This document shows positions 1 through 8,200 of a DNA stretch of 39,206 nt, piece after piece. Position 1 is the stretch's first letter. Every line of letters starts with the position of its first letter. The stretch covers positions 1 to 39,206 of the IMG/VR virus record IMGVR_UViG_3300030380_001028; one strand, given 5' to 3'. The notes below the pieces were generated by a model. That model had not been told where the DNA came from and searched no databases. It saw only the letters and a program-made list of their open reading frames with translations. The DNA comes from a virus. The position numbers were made by a program, and so were the translations under genes.

Positions 1-324
1 GGTTGGTGGGTGGTCAACAAAGGCAACGGTGAGTTTAAGTATGTCAGTGCTTCGGAGGTTGACTCTGAGCAGGTAATACAGGACATACAAGAAACGGTAA
101 ACTACATAGAGAAAGATGAGCCTTTCAAAAGATGCTTTGAGCCTGTACCTGAGACATACTTTAAGAAGCAATCAGGTAACCTGGTACTTAACAGTGCATG
201 TAAGTTTTGTAGCTTCAAGCATAAGTGTTGGGATAGTTTAAAGACACTACCTTCAAGGGTATCCAAGGCTAAAAACCCACCACAAGTTGACTATGTTTTC
301 ATAGGTGATGGCCTTGCAGCGTAG
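1..324 (+). CDS. PD-(D/E)XK-type exonuclease, C-terminal part (5' end outside window)
   Basis: The reading frame is open to the left edge, so the GTG at 10 is probably internal and the gene starts outside the window. The visible 107 residues open with a strand-like GWWVVNK and end with a cysteine cluster, C64, C67 and C73 counted from the GTG (CKFCSFKHKC). In phage RecB/Cas4-like PD-(D/E)XK nucleases a C-terminal cysteine cluster of this sort holds an iron-sulfur cluster or zinc. The catalytic core would lie upstream and cannot be seen. The likely role is DNA resection during replication, recombination or host DNA breakdown, which fits the endonuclease I gene overlapping its 3' end. Family assignment is inference from this tail alone. 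Confidence 0.55.
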   Translation, partial: GWWVVNKGNGEFKYVSASEVDSEQVIQDIQETVNYIEKDEPFKRCFEPVPETYFKKQSGNLVLNSACKFCSFKHKCWDSLKTLPSRVSKAKNPPQVDYVFIGDGLAA

Positions 325-742
325 GCACAATAAAAAATTATATCGTAGCGGTCTTGAACAAGAGGCTGCTGCGTTTCTAAAGACAAGACAGAAGTCAGTA
401 GAGTATGAGAAGATAAAGATAGAGTGGGAAGACTTACGCTACCGCACATACACTCCTGACTTTGAGTTAGATAACGGAATAATAATAGAGACTAAAGGAA
501 TATTTAGCGCATCAGATAGACGCAAACACATAGAGATACAGAGGCAACATCCAAAGCTAGACATCAGGTTTGTATTCAGCAACGCTAAAGCCAGGCTATA
601 CAAAGGAGCTAAATCAAGATACTGTGATTGGTGTGAACAGAAGAACTTTAAGTGGGCGCATCGTATCATACCTGAAGGATGGCTGATAGAAAAAGGCAAG
701 CGGATGAAACATCAGCGTGTCATAGTTAAAAGGAGAACCTAA
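308..742 (+). CDS. T7-like endonuclease I (Holliday junction resolvase)
   Basis: This 144-residue protein (T7 gp3 has 149) matches the phage T7 endonuclease I family, which cleaves branched DNA such as four-way junctions before packaging and helps degrade host DNA. The active-site pattern is intact: E17 in SGLEQE, D51 in TYTPDF, and E61 with K63 in IIETKG. These correspond to T7 E20, D55, E65 and K67 with nearly the same spacing. A CDWC pair near residue 101 is an extra feature. GTG at 305 directly precedes ATG at 308; the ATG is preferred. The start lies inside the end of the exonuclease gene, so the two are translationally coupled. The stop overlaps the next start as TAATG. Confidence 0.92.
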   Translation: MALQRRHNKKLYRSGLEQEAAAFLKTRQKSVEYEKIKIEWEDLRYRTYTPDFELDNGIIIETKGIFSASDRRKHIEIQRQHPKLDIRFVFSNAKARLYKGAKSRYCDWCEQKNFKWAHRIIPEGWLIEKGKRMKHQRVIVKRRT

Positions 743-1095
743 TGGGTTACGAAATAAAGGACGGTGATGTAGCTATAGTCATAAGTCCTGAGCTAGAAAA
801 GGATGAGTGGACAGGAATACTAAGAACAGGATTGGTATTTGGTGAATCAAAAAATCCTGAAGCAGTTAGAAATGCTATGGACTATGCGTTAACTATGGCT
901 GCAACTACAGTAGTGCTAGAAGAATACCCTGAACTTGTGGAGTACTTTGATGACGCAAGGCATACTATACTAAAAGAAATGTTTCCTGAACAGTATGCTG
1001 AATCAGAACTTGCACTTGCGAAAGAAAGAGAGTATACCACAGATGGTAACATAATTAAGTTAACCAAGTGGACAAAGACGTTAGGAGAAGCATGA
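742..1095 (+). CDS. conserved-type phage protein of unknown function (117 aa)
   Basis: The product is small, acidic and predicted helical. The N-terminal third looks like a beta segment (GDVAIVISPEL) and the rest has helices with many Ala and Glu. There are no cysteine motifs, no membrane segment and no recognisable active site. AGGAG at 731-735 lies six bases ahead of the ATG, which is fused to the upstream stop (TAATG). It sits between endonuclease I and a DUF3310 gene inside the early operon, so a role in replication or host takeover is likely, but function is not inferable from the sequence. Confidence 0.75.
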   Translation: MGYEIKDGDVAIVISPELEKDEWTGILRTGLVFGESKNPEAVRNAMDYALTMAATTVVLEEYPELVEYFDDARHTILKEMFPEQYAESELALAKEREYTTDGNIIKLTKWTKTLGEA

Positions 1096-1313
1096 CTGAT
1101 TTAGTAAACAGCCCACCTCATTACAACCAAGCAGGTATAGAATGTATTGATGCTATCCTTGCTGCAACTAACCATAACAAAGAAGGATACCTACAAGGTA
1201 ACATACTGAAGTACGTGTGGAGGTATGAATACAAGAACGGTCTAGAAGATTTACAAAAGGCACAATGGTATTTGAATAAACTTATTGAGGTATATAAAGA
1301 GAAGCACAAATGA
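1092..1313 (+). CDS. DUF3310 family protein (73 aa)
   Basis: The sequence opens with PPHYNQAGIECIDAI and has the block GNILKYVWRYEYKNGLEDLQKA, both typical of the DUF3310 family (sometimes loosely labelled nucleotide kinase) common in phage early regions. Biochemical function is not established. ATG at 1092 is preferred over GTG at 1068, because AGGAG at 1083-1087 lies properly ahead of it and it overlaps the previous stop as ATGA. The compact helical core, with its invariant Asn-Lys and Trp-Arg, suggests a small fold possibly related to nucleotide metabolism, in keeping with MazG and NrdJ nearby. Confidence 0.85.
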   Translation: MTDLVNSPPHYNQAGIECIDAILAATNHNKEGYLQGNILKYVWRYEYKNGLEDLQKAQWYLNKLIEVYKEKHK

Positions 1314-1480
1314 TACGCAAGTTTAGCGTCACGTATGTGATGGAGGTAGATGAGGACAACAACTTCTTATCTTCTCACGAAGAAGGACATACAGAAGATG
1401 TGCATGACTTAGTAAGTAATGTTATGCATGATGTAGATGATATTAGAATACAGAATTTAGTAGTGAAGGAGAGACAATGA
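1310..1480 (+). CDS. small acidic protein, unknown (56 aa)
   Basis: This is a 56-codon frame whose ATG overlaps the DUF3310 stop (ATGA at 1310-1313) and whose stop overlaps the start of the MazG-like gene (ATGA at 1477-1480). It encodes a beta strand (MIRKFSVTYVMEVDED), a His/Asp-rich middle and a closing strand (IRIQNLVVKERQ). This beta-alpha-beta pattern is common in very small phage proteins. The two tight overlaps and the lack of any gap support a real gene despite its size. No function is recognised. Confidence 0.75.
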   Translation: MIRKFSVTYVMEVDEDNNFLSSHEEGHTEDVHDLVSNVMHDVDDIRIQNLVVKERQ

Positions 1481-1833
1481 TAACACAGGAAGACATGGAT
1501 CATTTTGCAGACATGCAGTCACCTATAATTGACATGTCATACTATCAAGAGCAAGCAGTTAAGACTGCTATCTATACTGATCCTATTATTTACCCTGCGT
1601 TGGGATTGGGTAATGAAGCAGGTGAGGTACAGGGTAAGATCAAAAAGATGTTGCGTGATGGTACGTTCAACAAGGATGCTATTGCTGCAGAGATTGGTGA
1701 TGTATTGTGGTATATTGCTGCGCTGTGTCGTGACCTAGAGATAGACATGGCAGAGGTGGCGTTAAAGAACTTGTCAAAGCTGAAGAGCAGACAGGATAGA
1801 GGAACTATACAAGGAAGCGGAGATAATAGATGA
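1477..1833 (+). CDS. mazG: MazG-like nucleotide pyrophosphohydrolase
   Basis: A 118-residue single-domain protein with the all-alpha NTP pyrophosphatase metal site: E47 and E50 in GNEAGE, then E72 and D75 in EIGDVLWYIA, giving the EXXE...EXXD arrangement. Such enzymes hydrolyse (d)NTPs to monophosphate and pyrophosphate. In marine phages they have been proposed to adjust host nucleotide or alarmone pools, but the substrate here is not predictable. Placement in one operon with a ribonucleotide reductase supports nucleotide-pool work. ATG overlaps the previous stop, and its own stop overlaps the next start at 1830. Confidence 0.9.
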   Translation: MITQEDMDHFADMQSPIIDMSYYQEQAVKTAIYTDPIIYPALGLGNEAGEVQGKIKKMLRDGTFNKDAIAAEIGDVLWYIAALCRDLEIDMAEVALKNLSKLKSRQDRGTIQGSGDNR

Positions 1834-1976
1834 ACTACTGTGACATGAAAGGTTTGATATGGCCTTTTCTTTTTTGTGTATTTGTGATCTGTGTGTTGCC
1901 TGTGCTGCTAGTAGACAACGCAAAGTATTGTAAGCAAAGCATAGTACCCTGCTACCCTTGGACTGACCCACAATGA
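1830..1976 (+). CDS. small single-pass membrane protein (48 aa)
   Basis: A 48-codon frame joined to its neighbours by ATGA-type overlaps at both ends (1830 and 1973-1976). Residues 9-29 form one hydrophobic segment (LIWPFLFCVFVICVLPVLLV). A short soluble tail with two cysteines (YCKQSIVPCYPW) follows, which could form a disulfide if it faces the periplasm. The membrane segment is visible; orientation and role are not. It may belong with the next gene as a pair of small membrane proteins. Confidence 0.65.
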   Translation: MNYCDMKGLIWPFLFCVFVICVLPVLLVDNAKYCKQSIVPCYPWTDPQ

Positions 1977-2182
1977 AACCATCAGAAGCAGCAGAGATAG
2001 AAGCAAAGAAAACATTTGAACTGTTTATACTTTGGTCAAAGAGAGTTACTTTAGTAGCAATATTTTTTCTACTATTTGTAGTTTTTAAATGTAACAACGG
2101 AGTAGAGACAGGCAAAAGTGCAACAGGAAGTAAGTATAACGGTGAGGTGTACGCACCTACGAATATAGGAGAGGATAAATGA
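1973..2182 (+). CDS. small single-pass membrane protein (69 aa)
   Basis: The N-terminal 23 residues are charged and helical (MKPSEAAEIEAKKTFELF). A strong hydrophobic segment follows at about 26-43 (VTLVAIFFLLFVVF), then a polar tail rich in Gly, Asn and Lys. The layout suggests a tail-anchored inner-membrane protein with its N-terminus in the cytoplasm. Overlap with the upstream gene and with nrdJ (ATGA at 2179-2182) places it firmly in the operon. No family is recognised. A spanin or inhibitor role is possible but not supported by any motif. Confidence 0.7.
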   Translation: MKPSEAAEIEAKKTFELFILWSKRVTLVAIFFLLFVVFKCNNGVETGKSATGSKYNGEVYAPTNIGEDK

Positions 2183-4077
2183 GTAACTTATTACCAACGG
2201 ACTATCAATCATTCATACATCAATCACGCTACGCAAAGTACGTGGATGGCAAAGGCCGTGAGTCATGGGCTGAAACAGTAGGGCGCTACGTTGACAACGT
2301 GGTACGTCCAAAGCTAGGCAACGACTCGTGGGTTAATCAGATAGAGCAAGCTATACTTAACTTGGATGTAATGCCAAGCATGAGAGCCATGATGACTAGT
2401 GGTGCTGCGCTAGACAGAGACAACACAGCAGGGTACAACTGTAGTTATTTACCAGTTGATGACCCCAAGTCCTTCGATGAGGCTATGTTCATACTGTTGT
2501 GTGGTACAGGCGTAGGCTTCAGCGTGGAGCGTCAGTTTGTGCAGCAGCTACCAGAAGTACCTCAACTGTTTGACAGTGAGACTACCATCGTAGTTAAGGA
2601 TAGCAAAGAAGGTTGGGCTAAAGCATTCCGTCAACTGCTAGCATTACTATGGGCAGGTGAGATACCAAAGTGGAACGTATCAAAGGTCAGACCTGCAGGT
2701 GCTAGACTCAAAACATTTGGTGGTAGAGCTAGTGGACCTGGACCTCTTGTTGAGTTGTTTAACTTCTCAGTACAGACATTCAAGAATGCACAAGGCCGTA
2801 AGCTGTCCTCTATGGAGTGTCACGACTTGATGTGTTTCATCGGTCAGATAGTTGTAGTAGGTGGTGTCAGACGTAGTGCTATGATCTCTCTGTCTAACCT
2901 TAGTGATGATCGTATGCGTCACGCTAAGTCAGGGCAGTGGTGGGAGACAGCACCTCACAGAGCGTTGGCTAACAACTCTGTATCTTACACAGAGAAGCCA
3001 GACATAGAAACATTTATGCGTGAGTGGACTGCTCTAGTAGAAAGTAAGTCAGGTGAGAGAGGTATCTTTAATCGTGAAGCATCTAAAGCACAAGCTGCTA
3101 AGTATGGTAGACGTGATCCTGACTGGCAGTTCGGAACTAATCCATGTAGTGAAATCATACTTAGACCCTACCAGTTCTGTAATCTTACGGAGGTTGTTGT
3201 TCGTGCCACTGATACGGCTAAAGACTTGGAGCGCAAGGTCAAGATCGCCACAATACTTGGGACAATCCAAAGCTCGTACACAAAGTTTCCATACCTGCGT
3301 AAAGTGTGGCAACGTAATACTGAAGAAGAGAGATTGCTTGGTGTGTCTCTGACAGGTATCATGGACAACCCATTGATGACCTCAGTCAACTCTAACCTGG
3401 AGAAACTATTAGATGACTTACGAACTGTCTCTGTGGCTGTTAATAATGAATATGCTTCTCTGCTTGGTATACCTCAGTCTGCTGCTATTACCTGCGTCAA
3501 ACCTTCGGGTACTGTCTCGCAGTTGGTGGACAGTGCCAGTGGTATACATGCTCGTCACTCTCCATATTACATCCGTACTGTACGAGGTGATAATAAAGAT
3601 CCCCTTACACAGTTTATGATAGACAATGGTGTACCTAATGAGCCTTGTGTGTTCAAAGGAGATACCACTACAGTGTTTAGCTTTCCTGTCAGGTCACCAG
3701 AAAATGCTGTGACAAGAGAGAACATGAGTGCTATCGAGCAGCTAGAGACATGGCTTACATACCAACGCCATTGGTGTGAACACAAGCCTAGCGTAACCAT
3801 ATCGGTGCGTGATGATGAGTGGCTTGAGGTAGGTGCATTTGTTTACAAACACTTTGATGAAATGTCAGGTGTGTCATTTTTGCCACACTCAGATCATACC
3901 TATCAGCAAGCTCCTTATCAAGACTGCAGTAAAGAAGACTATGCAGAATTACTAAAGCTCATGCCAAAAAAGATTGACTGGAACAAACTTTCAGAGTATG
4001 AACAAGAAGACAATACAAAGTCCAGTCAAACATTTGCTTGCTCTGGTGACGTTTGTGAAGTAGTAGATATAACATAG
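2179..4077 (+). CDS. nrdJ: adenosylcobalamin-dependent (class II) ribonucleotide reductase
   Basis: This 632-residue enzyme reduces ribonucleotides to deoxyribonucleotides using a B12-derived radical and no oxygen-sensitive partner. All catalytic residues can be placed by spacing against the monomeric Lactobacillus leichmannii enzyme: C88 (C119 there), C323 in NPCSE (C408, thiyl radical), E325 (E410), C334 in FCNL (C419) and the C-terminal pair C621 and C626 in CSGDVC (C731, C736), which re-reduces the active site. Other family blocks are GGVRRSAM near 228 and KPSGTV near 441. It is about 100 residues shorter than the 739-residue reference, with roughly 54 of these lost between the first two catalytic cysteines. 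Host B12 uptake or synthesis is implied. MazG upstream complements it. Confidence 0.95.
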   Translation: MSNLLPTDYQSFIHQSRYAKYVDGKGRESWAETVGRYVDNVVRPKLGNDSWVNQIEQAILNLDVMPSMRAMMTSGAALDRDNTAGYNCSYLPVDDPKSFDEAMFILLCGTGVGFSVERQFVQQLPEVPQLFDSETTIVVKDSKEGWAKAFRQLLALLWAGEIPKWNVSKVRPAGARLKTFGGRASGPGPLVELFNFSVQTFKNAQGRKLSSMECHDLMCFIGQIVVVGGVRRSAMISLSNLSDDRMRHAKSGQWWETAPHRALANNSVSYTEKPDIETFMREWTALVESKSGERGIFNREASKAQAAKYGRRDPDWQFGTNPCSEIILRPYQFCNLTEVVVRATDTAKDLERKVKIATILGTIQSSYTKFPYLRKVWQRNTEEERLLGVSLTGIMDNPLMTSVNSNLEKLLDDLRTVSVAVNNEYASLLGIPQSAAITCVKPSGTVSQLVDSASGIHARHSPYYIRTVRGDNKDPLTQFMIDNGVPNEPCVFKGDTTTVFSFPVRSPENAVTRENMSAIEQLETWLTYQRHWCEHKPSVTISVRDDEWLEVGAFVYKHFDEMSGVSFLPHSDHTYQQAPYQDCSKEDYAELLKLMPKKIDWNKLSEYEQEDNTKSSQTFACSGDVCEVVDIT

Positions 4078-4085
4078 GAGTTATC

Positions 4086-4226
4086 ATGGATTTATTAAGT
4101 GCATCAATAACAACACCATTTTGGGTATGGCTTGTGTCAGCTTTGGCTACTGCCTACTACTATGATGTGATGAAGAAACGTATAGATAGAATAGAAAGAA
4201 AACTTAACAGCAGAGGTATGCAGTAA
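4086..4226 (+). CDS. small membrane protein with basic tail (46 aa)
   Basis: The frame begins at ATG 4086, nine bases after nrdJ, with GGAG at 4076-4079 as ribosome site, and ends in TAATG shared with the next gene. Residues 11-26 are hydrophobic (PFWVWLVSALATAYYY). They are followed by a strongly basic amphipathic helix (KKRIDRIERKLNSR) that could be a short coiled coil in the cytoplasm. A one-segment N-out membrane protein is plausible. Function is unknown. Confidence 0.65.
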   Translation: MDLLSASITTPFWVWLVSALATAYYYDVMKKRIDRIERKLNSRGMQ

Positions 4227-4423
4227 TGCCGTGGATTTTAATAGCAACTTTCTTCTTCAATGGAGAGCCTATGGTTATGAGTGACAATATTTTTTATGAC
4301 AATAAAGAACAGTGTCAAGCAGCAGTAAAGGTACGCAAAGAAATACTAGATGCTACTAGACCAGAGTATATGTCAGAAGCACAGTACTGGGTATGGTGTA
4401 CACAGATACCACAGGAGGTATAG
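4226..4423 (+). CDS. small secreted-like cysteine-pair protein (65 aa)
   Basis: The protein has a short hydrophobic N-terminus (PWILIATFFF), then a segment ending NKEQCQAA and a second cysteine near the end (WVWCTQ), 29 residues after the first. The pattern (hydrophobic start, aromatic strand, acidic or basic residue followed by EQC, then a distant Cys) recurs in the 68-residue protein at 37840-38046 in the late operon, so the two may be distant paralogues. A disulfide-bonded periplasmic protein is one reading. The hydrophobic stretch is too short for a confident signal peptide. Start is fused to the upstream stop (TAATG). Confidence 0.7.
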   Translation: MPWILIATFFFNGEPMVMSDNIFYDNKEQCQAAVKVRKEILDATRPEYMSEAQYWVWCTQIPQEV

Positions 4424-4424
4424 A

Positions 4425-5000
4425 GTGACTTGTTGTCAATATTGTAATGTAGAGTTAGTTCCAGGATTAAAAAGTGAAGGTGGTAACTGGAATCCACACT
4501 ACGTAAAATGTTCCTGGAATGTATGTAAATCTTGTTACAATAATAAATACTTGAATGGCTCTGAGGGATGGAATTTAAAAAGTAATCCTAAAAGGATGTA
4601 TGTTAATGGTAAGTACATACCAAAGTCACATCCATTATACAAACCTGGACGCTACAAAACTTTTAGTGATGCAGCCTTTGATGGTACGTATAAGTTAGAC
4701 TCTATTAAAGAAGGGTATGTATATGCGATAACTAATCCTGCTTGGCCTGAGTGGGTCAAGATAGGTATGGCTGTAGATGCTGACGATAGATGCAATGGCT
4801 ATCAGACTAGTAGTCCTTTCAGAGACTACAAAATAGAACACGTAGTTGTGACAAACAACAGACGTGCTGCTGAAGCAGAGGCACATAAGGTAGCAGCTAA
4901 GATAGCAAAAGAAGTAAGGGGGGAGTGGTTCAAGTTAGATATAGAACAAGCTAAAACTATACTGAACAACATAACTACAGACTTAGAAAAGACAGGTTAA
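4425..5000 (+). CDS. zinc-finger protein with T5orf172 (GIY-YIG-like) nuclease domain
   Basis: GTG at 4425 is chosen because AGGAGG at 4413-4418 sits six bases ahead of it; the longer frame from 4350 would run deep into the upstream gene. The 191-residue product starts with a cysteine cluster, C3, C4, C7, C29, C34 and C37 (CSWNVCKSC), probably zinc-binding and DNA-recognising. Residues 97-175 match the T5orf172/MUG113 relatives of GIY-YIG nucleases: GYVYAITNP, VKIGMAVDADDR (K112, G114, R122), then AEAEAH (E150 or E152) and GEWFKLD. Proteins of this kind act in DNA cleavage or as homing-type endonucleases. A position just past nrdJ fits either, since phage reductase genes often have such neighbours. 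Confidence 0.82.
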   Translation: MTCCQYCNVELVPGLKSEGGNWNPHYVKCSWNVCKSCYNNKYLNGSEGWNLKSNPKRMYVNGKYIPKSHPLYKPGRYKTFSDAAFDGTYKLDSIKEGYVYAITNPAWPEWVKIGMAVDADDRCNGYQTSSPFRDYKIEHVVVTNNRRAAEAEAHKVAAKIAKEVRGEWFKLDIEQAKTILNNITTDLEKTG

Positions 5001-5179
5001 TGGATTTAGAACTTGAGGCAAAAGCATTTATGGAATCAAAGCGTAGAGGTAAAATAGTCTGCCCTAAGTGTGATACCGAAATGATACAGGGCGGTGACCA
5101 CGATGGAGAGGACGATTACATAGTTAGTAACTTTAGTTGTAATACTTGTGAGACATTTATATTGTTATACTGGAAATGA
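5000..5179 (+). CDS. small zinc-ribbon protein (59 aa)
   Basis: ATG overlaps the previous stop (TAATG at 4998-5002). The protein has a helical basic start, then CPKC at 21-24 and CNTC at 47-50, the two knuckles of a zinc ribbon, separated by an acidic loop (GGDHDGEDD). It is the last gene of the rightward operon and ends four bases before a hairpin terminator. Small zinc ribbons in phages often bind nucleic acid or modify host transcription. No specific target can be read here. Confidence 0.75.
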   Translation: MDLELEAKAFMESKRRGKIVCPKCDTEMIQGGDHDGEDDYIVSNFSCNTCETFILLYWK

Positions 5180-5182
5180 AAA

Positions 5183-5201
5183 GGGCCGCTAAATGCGGCC
5201 C
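5183..5201. terminator. bidirectional hairpin terminator between convergent operons
   Basis: GGGCCGC at 5183-5189 pairs perfectly with GCGGCCC at 5195-5201 around a five-base TAAAT loop. Read on the - strand the stem is followed by TTTTC, as in an intrinsic terminator for the late operon. Read on the + strand it is followed by CTTCTCTTTAT, weaker but adequate. It lies exactly between the last gene of the early operon (stop at 5179) and the last frame of the late operon (stop at 5209). Confidence 0.85.
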
Positions 5202-5208
5202 CTTCTCT

Positions 5209-5283
5209 TTATACACAGTCACAATCAGTGTGACATTTACGATTCATCAAGGCACACCATAGCCTCTTGAAGTATCTTCTCAT
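5209..5283 (-). CDS. possible 24-residue Cys-rich basic peptide at end of late operon
   Basis: The ATG at 5283 follows directly on the stop of the 1152-residue gene. The purine-rich AGGGAG seven bases before it would serve as ribosome site. The peptide starts with five basic residues among its first eight (MRRYFKRLWC) and ends HTDCDCV, giving four cysteines and one histidine in 24 residues. The frame stops just before the terminator. Position and ribosome site favour a real microprotein. Length makes chance equally hard to exclude. Confidence 0.4.
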   Translation of the reverse strand: MRRYFKRLWCALMNRKCHTDCDCV

Positions 5284-8200
5284 TTACAATCTCCCTACTT
5301 CTTCTTGTACATCCTTTAAGTATTCTGCAAACATAGTAAACATTTCAAGCTCTCTAAAAGTCAAGTCTTCTAAGCTAGCAGTAACACCTAGTCTCTCTTC
5401 CATTAACTTCAAAGCCTGTCTAGTAGTTTCTTTATCATACTTCTGTATTGCTTTGGCTTGCTTACGAAGCATCATGTTTTTTGTACCAGTATAGCCTCCC
5501 TCCATACCCTTTCTTACCATAGACTTGAGGTCACCTAATCTCTTCTTTAGCATTCCTCGTTGCTGAGACAGTGATGCTTTTCTAAACTCAGGATTATTTA
5601 AAAGCTCTTGTGTATATCTTTCTAGTAGTGGAGCAACAAGTCCATTAAAGGCTTTGTCATACGCAGGTAGCTTAGTTCTTTCATTAGCTTTCCAAGGATG
5701 CATTTCTGCCATTGAGTATACTTTTTCTGTGGCAGTTCTTCCTGGCTTCACAGTTATACCAAAGATACGTGCAAAAGGATTGGGGTCATATATCTCCCCT
5801 GCTCTAGTTGCAACCTCCAAGTCTTCGCCTGTGATAGAGTCTGTCTTATCTATAAATGCTTCTATAATATTGTCTACATATTTTGTAGCAGACTGTGTAA
5901 ATACATTCATGCCATCTGCTTGACGTACATCCTTTGCACCATCCGTACCCATAGCAAAGCCTACAGTTTTATTGATAGCATCTAGTGGTCTGGTAAAACC
6001 TGAGACAAAGTTACCACCTACTTTGTAGAAACCATCTACTGCTTCTGCTCTCTTGTCTAGGTCAACGTTGGTCAACACATCTAGTAGATTGTTTATGTCA
6101 TTGGCAAACTGAGCATCCTTTGCAAGCTGTCCTACAACTAGTTGAGTTCCTATTTCCTGCTGTAGTTCTGGTGTTACTTGCTCACCGTTTCTCATTGTGT
6201 TAAGAACTCTACCTGCTGCTAACCACAAGGAAAAGGGAAATGTATTCTTAGCATCAACAATAGTACCACCGCCTACGTCAACCTCATAAACACCAAGACC
6301 TTTTTCTTTTCTCTCATTGTCGTAGTCCATAGACAAACGTAACGCTGTACTACCCACAAGCATACGAGCAAATGCATCTCTGTCTGATACATTAGGTTCT
6401 TTCTTTACAAGATTTCTACCAAACTTAATAAACTGCTGGGGTGCAGCTAGTGGTGACCACTGATATGCTGTGGCTACAACGTTGTTAAAGAACCTACCAA
6501 AAGGTAGTAGTGTACCTAAGCCTGGAGTGTTAGAAAAGTTTTCAGCAAACTTAGCTGCTGATCTTAGTAGCTCTGGCTGCTCCGTAGTTGTGTAATCTTT
6601 TGCAAACACAGACTTTAGCGTACTGTCCAAGGCTCCCTGTACTATCTCTTCATCAACGTCCTCGCCCCTTTTCATTACATCTCTCAAAGACATGCCTTTG
6701 TTTACCCTGAGATATTTATCCATCTCGTTCATAAACATCTGAGACTTTGTAAAGCTGTCCTGTATACGCACACCTGTCACTTGGCTTGCTGCTGTTGCTG
6801 CTGCTTCTACATTCTTGAAGAACTTATTGTTAGGGTTTATGTTGTATCTATCTGCTGTAGCTTCTACACCACCTGCCATAGTTTCAAACAATGTCTTACG
6901 TGCGCCCTCATTATCGTCTAAGAACTTTAGGTATGCATCGTGTGTGGTGTATGGGTCTAGTAAGTTACGCATCTTCTGTGCTTGTATCTGTGTGTATGCA
7001 CGAGCCTGACGCATGGTTTCTCTAGCTGCACTAGGGTTCACAGGAACCTGAGCCATAGCTTTCATTGACAGCATACCAAAGTTAAACAGATCAGCTACAG
7101 TTTGACCAACATAGTACTGAGAAAAACCAGCAACGTTTATCATGGTAGTAGCAGGAGATGAAACAAGCAAACGTTTCCATATAGACTGACCATACTTGAA
7201 AGGCTCTGCTTTCCTTAGCTTATTAGCCTCAACCAATGCATCAGCCATTTCATCTTCTATATTTTTTACATTCTTTTCACCGACAGCTACTAGTCCTGTG
7301 TTAATAAGATTCTTTGCTTGTGAAAATACAGCCAATGATTTACCTGATTCACTAGCCTCTTTTGCTATCAAGTCTCTTAACTGTGTACCTCCGTCCCCAG
7401 TAAACTCTCCTAGTTTTAGATCTGTATATTTACCCATAGCTTTATTTATATCTACAAGATCTTCTTCTGGTATAAACCTAGCTACGTTGGATATCACATC
7501 AGCAACTTTTACTTTGCTGTGTACCTTCATACCTTTTTCATTTAGTAGTTTTGCTAATCCACTTTTACCGTCTTGACCTATAACAATATTTCTTAATAAA
7601 TCAGATGGCATGTTAGCAATACTAAGATCTTTGCCACGCTCTACCTTTTCATTCCAAGATAGAACTTCTTCTTTTATTTGTTTAGCTACAGCTTTACTAT
7701 CCTCTTTACTTAGAACAGCACTGTTATTATTTATTACTTTGTTTGCTATGCTTTCAAGAGTATCACCTGTGTCCTCAAAGCCAGAAGCTCCACGGAACTT
7801 ACCAAAGCCTAGTTGAGCAGCACCTGCTACACCCCCAAGTAAAGACGAGAAAACAGTTTGAGTTTTACTGTACTGCTCCTGCGCCCCTGCCTCTAGATAA
7901 GTTTTTTGTGCTGCTGCATCTTGTAGCACAGCAGCCGCTGCATCTCCAGCTATCGTGTATTTTAAAGACTTTGTTGCAGCACTTTGAAATAACTCTGATT
8001 GTTTTTTACGCATAGCTTCTTGTGCTAAAAATCTTTTACCTTCTTTTTGTGTCTCTTCAGCTACCTGCCCTGCTATTTTGTTTGATGCTTTCTTTGATAG
8101 ACCTGCTTTAACTGCTCTAGCAGCAGCCTCTTTACCAGCTTTCTTTGCTGCAGCTTTAGCGGCATTCCTTGTTGCACCCTCACGCAAAGCATTTTTACCA

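Noticed and set aside
7196-7576. 126-codon + strand frame opposite the 1152-residue gene
   Set aside because: Antisense shadow without ribosome site, in a region where all other genes run on the - strand.
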